A stretch of 8,977 bases of DNA from Desulfobacteraceae bacterium. Its GTDB lineage: Bacteria > Desulfobacterota > Desulfobacteria > Desulfobacterales > Desulfosalsimonadaceae. The notes under the pieces are model-generated. The model made no database searches and was not told where the DNA came from. It saw only the letters and a program-made list of their open reading frames with translations. The stretch's first letter is position 1. Every line of letters begins with the position of its first letter. Location: assembly GCA_024636355.1 (NCBI GenBank), contig JAGXHH010000175.1, positions 1 through 8,977 on the forward strand. The letters are read 5' to 3'. A program made the translations under genes and the position numbers. Positions 1 through 6,380 of this stretch are shown here, piece after piece.

Positions 1-958
1 ATTCGGAGGTTTCGGCCTGGGTTTCCGGCAGAATCAAGACGAATTCATCCCCCGCGAATCGGGCCACGATATCTTCCTTGCGGCTGATCGATTCGAGGGT
101 CTGGGAGAAGTATTTCAATGCCAGATCGCCACACTCATGCCCGTGGTTGTCGTTGATCTGCTTGAATCCGTCGAGGTCTATAAAAACGACGGCCATTTCG
201 GTATTATGCCGTCGGGATCGGCTGAACTCCTTATGGAGGGCGGTCTCAAAAGACCGCCTGTTGAGCAGTCCGGTCAGCGGGTCGCGATAGGCAAAATAAG
301 TGAGCCGCTCGTGGGCGGAAACATTGGACAGGCAAAGCGAAATCTTCATCATAAGCTGTTCGAGCAGCGAGGTGTCCATGTTCGGGTCAAAACGTGTGGA
401 TGCGTAATCTCCCTGGTTTAGACTGCCGACGATCTGGCCATCGAGGTATACGGGGGCAATGGCCATGGACCGCAGCGGATAATTTCCATTTTTTGGGAAA
501 AAAATGGAAAAAGGCGCGAGGTATTTATTGACCAGTACCGGTTTGGTGCTGTTTTTAACGGCCTTGTCAAAATCTGCTTTTTTAATGAAATTCATATGCT
601 TGCTGATGATTTCCGAATCGCTGATCCGATTGATCAAGTCGGCCAATGGGCTGTTTTCAATTACGGACAGCCATACATACGGAACATGGAACGTATTGCC
701 AATCTCGGTCAGAAGAATTTCGAAAAAATCCCTGAAATTTAAAATATTCAGAATCTTTGATTCCAGATCATAGAATTTTTTCTGAATTTCTTCGTTTTCC
801 TTCAGACGCTTCAAAATCATATCAAAGTCGTTCATCTTAATGATTTTGAGAAGCTCTGCCCCGTTCATCCGGTAGGGTTCTCCGTTGATCCGCTTTTTAC
901 ATTCGTATTCTTCGATTAAGCGGATGACCGGGTCGTGGGTAATTGGTCTTGTTTGCAT
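1..958 (-). CDS. Diguanylate cyclase, DUF484/GAF-like sensor plus GGDEF domain (3' end outside window)
   Basis: Makes the second messenger c-di-GMP from two GTP, presumably in the cytoplasm, since no signal peptide or membrane segment is visible. Translating the minus strand from the ATG at 958 gives 319 open codons to the window edge. Residues about 41-75 look helical or coiled-coil. Residues about 75-205 resemble a GAF/DUF484-type sensor domain; the stretch around 176-200 (GSLNQGDY, then RFDPNMDTSLL) is what suggests DUF484. The GGDEF domain starts at DPLTGLLNRRSFE (226-238) and carries FIDLDGFKQINDNHGHECGD (259-278). Its signature is AGDEF (302-306), a tolerated form of GGDEF. An RxxD inhibitory site, RKED (292-295), sits exactly five residues before it, so product inhibition is likely. 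About 50 C-terminal residues are missing. The start is supported by AAGAGGTG five bases upstream. A sigma-54 promoter lies 79-94 bp before the start codon. The GGDEF assignment is secure; the sensor family is less so. Confidence 0.93.
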   Translation of the reverse strand, partial: MQTRPITHDPVIRLIEEYECKKRINGEPYRMNGAELLKIIKMNDFDMILKRLKENEEIQKKFYDLESKILNILNFRDFFEILLTEIGNTFHVPYVWLSVIENSPLADLINRISDSEIISKHMNFIKKADFDKAVKNSTKPVLVNKYLAPFSIFFPKNGNYPLRSMAIAPVYLDGQIVGSLNQGDYASTRFDPNMDTSLLEQLMMKISLCLSNVSAHERLTYFAYRDPLTGLLNRRSFETALHKEFSRSRRHNTEMAVVFIDLDGFKQINDNHGHECGDLALKYFSQTLESISRKEDIVARFAGDEFVLILPETQAETSE

Positions 959-1036
959 CAGGGCACCTCTTTTCTGACCGATTGGCGTTTCCTGCAACGT
1001 CTGTGAAGCACGTTTTTTTCTTCTGTAGATTTTTTA

Positions 1037-1052
1037 AGCAATATCAGTGCCA
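1037..1052 (-). promoter_or_regulatory. Sigma-54 (RpoN) -24/-12 promoter of the diguanylate cyclase gene
   Basis: The minus strand reads TGGCACTGATATTGCT, which matches the RpoN consensus TGGCAC-N5-TTGCW at every defined position and has the obligatory GG-N10-GC spacing. The predicted transcription start is near 1026, giving a leader of about 68 nt before the ATG at 958. Sigma-54 promoters need an enhancer-binding ATPase, so production of this cyclase is probably switched on by a specific activator. No such activator is encoded in the window. The call rests on sequence alone, but the match and its position just upstream of a correctly oriented gene make chance unlikely. Confidence 0.82.
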
Positions 1053-1069
1053 ACAACAATCTATTCCCT

Positions 1070-1093
1070 GGAAAAGTTAGAGGAAAAGTTAGA
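1070..1093. repeat. Two tandem copies of a 12-bp repeat upstream of the sigma-54 promoter
   Basis: GGAAAAGTTAGA occurs at 1070-1081 and again, identically and head to tail, at 1082-1093. Measured from the predicted start near 1026, the pair lies about 44 to 67 bp upstream. That is close to the promoter but outside its core. It may be a protein binding site (activator or architectural protein) or a small slippage duplication; the sequence does not decide between them. Confidence 0.6.
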
Positions 1094-1160
1094 ATTCATA
1101 TTAAACCAAAGCATGAACGATATTCTTTACCTAAAAAAATACTGAAAAAACGGGCAACTA

Positions 1161-1203
1161 TAAACTATTTTAGATATCGAACTTCAAGCGTTAAACTATT
1201 TTA
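1161..1203. promoter_or_regulatory. Pair of 12-bp direct repeats, candidate upstream activator sites
   Basis: TAAACTATTTTA is present at 1161-1172 and exactly repeated at 1192-1203. The copies start 31 bp apart, close to three helical turns, so bound proteins would sit on the same DNA face. They lie about 135-177 bp upstream of the start predicted from the sigma-54 promoter, the usual range for enhancer-binding protein sites. Each unit has partly symmetric ends (TAAA and TTTA). The surrounding DNA is AT-rich, which raises the background for AT-rich matches, so the role is an inference. Confidence 0.42.
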
Positions 1204-1334
1204 TTTTTATATTATTTATTCAAAAAAACAGCATGTAGTCCATCTTATACGCCGATAAGTAGATTAAAACAGGATGAAAGTTATAAAAAATGAACGGGTG
1301 TATGCATTCGTATACAAAAGCCGATTTTAATGCG

Positions 1335-1368
1335 ACGGCCGGATGTCTCGCCAAAAATCCATCGCCGT
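1335..1368. repeat. GC-rich imperfect dyad inside the AT-rich intergenic region
   Basis: Two nested inverted arms are visible: ACGGC (1335-1339) pairs with GCCGT (1364-1368), and GGAT (1341-1344) pairs with ATCC (1357-1360), leaving a 12-nt loop. The segment is an island of higher GC within AT-rich DNA. It could be a copy of a dispersed palindromic repeat, a structured RNA fragment, or a remnant of coding sequence. The paired arms are short and the call is weak. Confidence 0.25.
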
Positions 1369-1540
1369 TAATTTATACTATTCCATGTGAAAAATACAAT
1401 GGTGATTCTATGCAGGAAAAAATATTACAATCGGCAATGTCGACGTTCATTCCTCTTCTCACTTAAGTAACGTTTTGGCAACAAATATAAAATAGATAAC
1501 CTCCAGTAAACTCAACTTTAAAATTTTTTTCTTGATTTTT

Positions 1541-1580
1541 ATAATAAAAAATGGTTGCAATGGAATCCAATTCCAAAACC
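1541..1580 (-). terminator. Weak terminator-like stem-loop reading leftward, no obvious upstream gene
   Basis: On the minus strand TGGAAT and ATTCCA form a 6-bp stem with a 3-nt loop (1561-1575). GGTT and AACC flank it as a possible outer stem (1553-1556 with 1577-1580). The T-rich stretch TTTTTTATTAT follows at 1551-1541. It would end leftward transcription, yet no minus-strand gene ends here. It could stop antisense transcription from the kinase side, or be a chance structure in AT-rich DNA. Confidence 0.22.
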
Positions 1581-1709
1581 CCAAATAATAAATTTCTCTA
1601 TAACTGCTTGGGATAACTGGCAAATAATCTCTTGTATTCAGTTTTACTGACAAAGAGCTTATGTCGCTATGGCTTCATGCTTAATCGTATCTAAATTGAG
1701 TTCTAACAG

Positions 1710-2534
1710 ATGGACCTGCGCAATAAAGCAAGGCATTATGCTGGAGAAATCGGCAGCAACGATCGGGTCGAATACCTGTCGACGGGGGATCTGCGCCGTG
1801 AGATTGACGAATTGCGCACCGATAATGTTGCTCTCCTGAAAGAAAATGAACGCCTTCGGATGGAACGGCAGGCACTCGAAACTATACGGGACAGATACGA
1901 AGCTCTTTATCGGCATGTCCAGTTTTTGCGGGAACAGGAAAAATATACATTTTCACGCGCCATTCATGATGAATTGAGCCAGGTGCTCGCTGTTTTAAAG
2001 ATGGAACTCTGCTGGCTGGAAGAACATTTTGACTCCGAGAACACGCCAGTCCGCCGCCAATTCGACAACCTGAAGAAGCTTCTCGATCATACAATCAGAG
2101 CAAGCAAGCAGATCACCAGTGACCTGCGCCCCTATATGCTCGATGAACTCGGCCTGGCTTCTGCAGTGAAGTGGGCAGCAAAAGAATTCAAAAACCGGTC
2201 CGGTATTGAAACCGAGCTGGTCTTCGCTGCGCCATCCATAAAATTCGAAAAGCAAAGAGCCACAGCCGCTTTTCGGATCGTACAGGAACTGCTCGATAAT
2301 GTAGAACGGCATGCAGGTGCTTCGAAAGTGACAATCCGTATGCATACCGAAAACGACTGCCTTGTTCTCGAGGTAATCGATAACGGCTGCGGCATCAGCC
2401 GGCCCCTGATACTGAGCACCGTCTCCTTTGGATTAATGGGTATCCGGGAACGAACCCGCGAGTTCGGGGGGGACGTCGCAATCACCGGAAAACCGGGGGC
2501 AGGCACCCGGGTAACGGTATCTATCCCGATCTGA
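1710..2534 (+). CDS. Soluble NarL/UhpB-type (HisKA_3) sensor histidine kinase without a recognisable sensor domain
   Basis: Autophosphorylates on His and passes the phosphate to a response regulator, probably of the LuxR/NarL class. The 274-residue protein has no membrane segment, PAS or GAF domain. Residues about 26-75 form a predicted coiled coil rich in Glu, Arg and Leu. The HisKA_3 dimerisation domain follows, with IHDELSQ at 85-91 (phospho-acceptor His86; Asp87 and Gln91 fit the phosphatase motif) and DLRP at 138-141. The ATPase domain shows the N-box QELLDNVERH (192-201), the G1 box DNGCG (224-228), FGLMGIRER (240-248) and PGAGTRV (262-268), so it looks catalytically intact. An in-frame TAA two codons upstream fixes ATG 1710 as the first possible ATG, although its ribosome binding site is poor. 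It diverges from the cyclase gene and converges on the crotonase gene. The partner regulator is not in the window, and the signal is unknown; input may come through the coiled coil or a partner protein. Confidence 0.9.
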   Translation: MDLRNKARHYAGEIGSNDRVEYLSTGDLRREIDELRTDNVALLKENERLRMERQALETIRDRYEALYRHVQFLREQEKYTFSRAIHDELSQVLAVLKMELCWLEEHFDSENTPVRRQFDNLKKLLDHTIRASKQITSDLRPYMLDELGLASAVKWAAKEFKNRSGIETELVFAAPSIKFEKQRATAAFRIVQELLDNVERHAGASKVTIRMHTENDCLVLEVIDNGCGISRPLILSTVSFGLMGIRERTREFGGDVAITGKPGAGTRVTVSIPI

Positions 2535-2569
2535 GGTTCAGGGTTCAGGGTTCAAGGTTCAGGGTTTAA
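2535..2569. repeat. Heptanucleotide tandem repeat, five units, immediately after the kinase stop codon
   Basis: Five contiguous 7-bp units start at the base after the TGA: GGTTCAG, GGTTCAG, GGTTCAA, GGTTCAG and GGTTTAA. The first four differ by at most one base and the last is degenerate. The array lies in the 97-bp gap between two convergent genes. It is a simple-sequence array likely to vary in copy number. I see no hairpin with a T-tract here, so it is not an obvious terminator. Confidence 0.85.
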
Positions 2570-2631
2570 CCCCAAGTTTCTTTTGCCTTATAGAATGATT
2601 CCAGCTGGACGGACTGACGCATTTCACCAAC

Positions 2632-3435
2632 CTATCTCCCCTTGAATTCGGGTGTACGGTCTTCGAAAATTGCCGCCAGCGCTTCACGGTGATCATCGCT
2701 TGAGTGGCATAGCGCCTGGTACGTTGCGGACTGGTCGAGCAGGTCTTTGAGACTGGCCGTCTGTCCGGCGTACAGCAGACGCTTGGCCATGCGAAGCGCT
2801 TCGGACGGTTTGGCCGCGATCTGTTGTGCAAGGGCCATTGCCGCATCCATCAGGTTTTCATGCGGGACCAGGTAGTTTACCATTCCGATCTGTTCCGCCT
2901 GCCGGCCATCAATAGTCTTGCCGGTGAACGTCAATTCGCATGCCCGTGCCATGCCGACAGCCCTCGGCAGAAAATATGCCCCTCCGTCGCCGGGTATTAG
3001 ACCGACGTTTAAAAAGGTTTCCCCGAAAATCGCGCTTTCCGATGCAATGCGCATGTCGCACATCAGGGCCAGGTCGCAGCCCGCCCCGATGGCCGGGCCG
3101 TTAACTGCTGCAATGGTGGGCGCGGCGACTCCGTGAACCGCCAGGGGAATCCGTTGAATATTTCTACGATAATTTTCCATGATCTGTGCCGGTGTTCCGG
3201 CAAACATCCCCTTCTTTTCGGCCATATCTTTAATGTTGCCGCCGGATGAAAACGCCGGATCCGTCCCGGTGACGATCATGACCCGAACCTGCATATCCGC
3301 ATTGACCTGCTCACAGGCAATTCCGATTTCATCGATAATTTCGGGGCCGGATATCGCGTTGCGGATGTCCGGACGGTTTAACGTCAAGACGGCGATGCCG
3401 TCCTTGATGTCGAAAAGGATTTCATTAAACGCCAC
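2632..3435 (-). CDS. Crotonase-superfamily protein (enoyl-CoA hydratase/isomerase-like), exact reaction uncertain
   Basis: Crotonase enzymes act on acyl-CoA thioesters, with an oxyanion hole stabilising an enolate. The 267-residue length is typical. FSSGGNIKDM (62-71) and the glycine-rich AAVNGPAIGAGCDLAL (109-124) form the CoA and oxyanion-hole region, followed by GLIPGDGGAYFLPRAVG (145-161). By eye against mammalian enoyl-CoA hydratase, the first catalytic Glu position is Asp121 and the second is Phe141. Asp150 in PGDGG may serve instead. This argues against a plain hydratase and leaves isomerase, hydrolase or lyase activity open. Start: GTG at 3435 has AAGGAG five bases upstream. A longer frame from TTG at 3465 is possible but lacks such a site. 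The gene lies just downstream of a terminator-like hairpin, so it may be transcribed apart from the block to its right. Nominally it could supply the hydration step of that pathway, but the substituted Glu makes this doubtful. Confidence 0.88.
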   Translation of the reverse strand: MAFNEILFDIKDGIAVLTLNRPDIRNAISGPEIIDEIGIACEQVNADMQVRVMIVTGTDPAFSSGGNIKDMAEKKGMFAGTPAQIMENYRRNIQRIPLAVHGVAAPTIAAVNGPAIGAGCDLALMCDMRIASESAIFGETFLNVGLIPGDGGAYFLPRAVGMARACELTFTGKTIDGRQAEQIGMVNYLVPHENLMDAAMALAQQIAAKPSEALRMAKRLLYAGQTASLKDLLDQSATYQALCHSSDDHREALAAIFEDRTPEFKGR

Positions 3436-3440
3436 GGTGA

Positions 3441-3446
3441 CTCCTT
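3441..3446 (-). promoter_or_regulatory. Ribosome binding site choosing the GTG start at 3435
   Basis: The minus strand reads AAGGAG, then five bases, then GTG. This strong site sits inside the longer TTG-initiated frame and is the reason for preferring the GTG start. Confidence 0.8.
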
Positions 3447-3469
3447 GTGAAAAAGACGTGAACAAGCAT

Positions 3470-3524
3470 AAATAAAAGGCACGTGGGACCGGGAGAAATC
3501 AAGCTACCGGCGGCACCACGTGCC
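3470..3524 (-). terminator. Terminator-like hairpin with T-tract between the DUF6125-type gene and the crotonase gene
   Basis: On the minus strand GGCACGTGG (3524-3516) pairs perfectly with CCACGTGCC (3486-3478) around a 29-nt loop, and TTTTATTT follows at 3477-3470. An inner CCGG/CCGG pairing (3510-3507 with 3492-3489) can extend the stem. This fits an intrinsic terminator ending the operon that comes from the right. The upstream arm can also form a short local hairpin, GGCAC-GTG-GTGCC (3524-3512), which would exclude the terminator fold. Both arms contain the palindrome CACGTG, so a protein-binding role is an alternative. The long loop keeps the confidence moderate. Confidence 0.55.
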
Positions 3525-3550
3525 CTCAATAAGGACTCTTGATCGGATGG

Positions 3551-4306
3551 TTACGGTTTGTGCGGAATTGAAAATCGCCAGGCGCAATACCAGTCTTCGG
3601 GATGTGCGTCGGGCGGGCACCCGATGCACTCTGTGACGATCCTCGAATCAATTGAGCGGGCAAAATACGTGTATTCAACCAGCCCCCCGGATTTGCAGGG
3701 ATAATCTTCCAGATTCTTTTTCTTCCGGGCGGATTGTACCCGGCAGTCATTCATATAGAAAACAAAACTGTCCGGACCTTCGTCCTTCATGCTCTGGACA
3801 TTGATATTGGCGTATACCCGGAAACGCAGCGCCTGCTTGAGCCCCTCTATCCCGGGATTTTCCGGCAGGTCGAGAAACCGTTTGATCAGGTGGGCCTCCA
3901 CCGGTGAGAACTGGGCCCAGGTCGAATCATTGCACCGCTTGGCTTCCGTCATTCCATGGGAAAACTCCACTGCCTGAAACCAGACCCCGTCATTGACCAG
4001 CCAGTTGGCGCTTACCGCATCGAGGAGTTCGGAGAGCTTTTCCCGAGGCAGATCGGCAATCGGTGCCGGCACATCGTTTTTCATTTCAAAATTGAGCACC
4101 TTTGACATCCGTTTCATCTGGATCTGCCAGCTTTTTTCGGTTGCGGTTTCAAGCACATCCATGGCCTGCTCCAGCCCCATCTGGTGCCGGACCTCGGTAA
4201 ACCACAAGGCATAATGGAGCACCATCCGGTGAACCATGGAAATGATATAGCGGGAAAGATCCTCATTAGAAAGCGCTTTGGGTGACTCGATCGGATTTTC
4301 TGGCAT
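3551..4306 (-). CDS. Cysteine-rich DUF6125-type cytosolic protein, function unknown
   Basis: I do not know its reaction. From memory it belongs to the DUF6125 group of proteobacterial cytosolic proteins, loosely related to the L-2-amino-thiazoline-4-carboxylate hydrolase family; a profile search would be needed to confirm. The 251 residues have no signal peptide or membrane helix. The N-terminal half is helical. The C-terminal third carries well-spaced cysteines: Cys188 (NDCRVQSARKKK), Cys204 (YPCKSGG), Cys227 and Cys230 (TECIGCPPDAHPEDWYC) and Cys241. This arrangement could bind a metal or cofactor, which is inference. Start: GGAG ends six bases before ATG 4306; a longer frame from GTG 4318 has no good site. 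It is the last gene of the co-directional block, 88 bp after acetoacetyl-CoA synthetase, and is followed by a terminator-like hairpin. This suggests co-transcription with the acyl-CoA genes. Confidence 0.72.
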   Translation of the reverse strand: MPENPIESPKALSNEDLSRYIISMVHRMVLHYALWFTEVRHQMGLEQAMDVLETATEKSWQIQMKRMSKVLNFEMKNDVPAPIADLPREKLSELLDAVSANWLVNDGVWFQAVEFSHGMTEAKRCNDSTWAQFSPVEAHLIKRFLDLPENPGIEGLKQALRFRVYANINVQSMKDEGPDSFVFYMNDCRVQSARKKKNLEDYPCKSGGLVEYTYFARSIDSRIVTECIGCPPDAHPEDWYCAWRFSIPHKP

Positions 4307-4312
4307 ATGCCA

Positions 4313-4316
4313 CTCC
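4313..4316 (-). promoter_or_regulatory. Ribosome binding site choosing ATG 4306
   Basis: The minus strand reads GGAG with a six-base spacer to ATG 4306. The alternative GTG at 4318 overlaps this site and has no Shine-Dalgarno of its own. Confidence 0.65.
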
Positions 4317-4394
4317 ACTCACTGCAATTTATGTTCATTTGGTATTCGAAACAGATTGCTTACACGCCCACAAAGCATTCGGACTGCAAAAAAA

Positions 4395-6350
<1,956 letters not shown>

Positions 6351-6358
6351 AGTCGGCA

Positions 6359-6363
6359 TCCTT
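6359..6363 (-). promoter_or_regulatory. Ribosome binding site favouring ATG 6350 over ATG 6359
   Basis: The minus strand reads AAGGA, whose last base is the A of the upstream ATG at 6359. It is spaced eight bases from ATG 6350, which makes the internal ATG the better start for acetoacetyl-CoA synthetase. Confidence 0.55.
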
Positions 6364-6380
6364 TTTGAAAGTGTCTTTTT

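Larger units (their letters stand above)
959..1709. other. AT-rich divergent intergenic region (751 bp) between diguanylate cyclase and histidine kinase
   Basis: This stretch is much more AT-rich than the flanking genes and has no convincing gene. It contains the sigma-54 promoter, two sets of direct repeats, a GC-rich dyad at 1335-1368 and a weak stem-loop at 1541-1580, each listed separately. An inverted repeat TGTAT/ATACA (1299-1303 with 1312-1316) could be a small operator. A 58-codon plus-strand frame runs from the ATG at 1290 to the TAA at 1464-1466. Its last 18 residues (from MQEKILQSAM) faintly recall the N-terminus of a TetR-type regulator, but there is no ribosome binding site and I do not call it a gene. 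I could not identify a sigma-70 promoter for the kinase with confidence. Confidence 0.7.

Noticed and set aside
78..773. Several plus-strand frames across the left end of the window
   Set aside because: They are antisense to the diguanylate cyclase, which is continuous on the minus strand with clear GGDEF motifs.
1616..1634. Possible sigma-54 element (TGGCAA then TTGT) before the kinase
   Set aside because: Spacing between the two blocks is too long and the GC of the -12 block is missing.
1459..1653. 64-codon minus-strand frame in the intergenic region
   Set aside because: Translation is Lys/Ile/Leu/Phe-rich as expected from AT-rich non-coding DNA, with no family resemblance and no neighbour context.
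1659..2506. Minus-strand frames overlapping the histidine kinase
   Set aside because: All kinase motifs are in one plus-strand frame; these are shadows.
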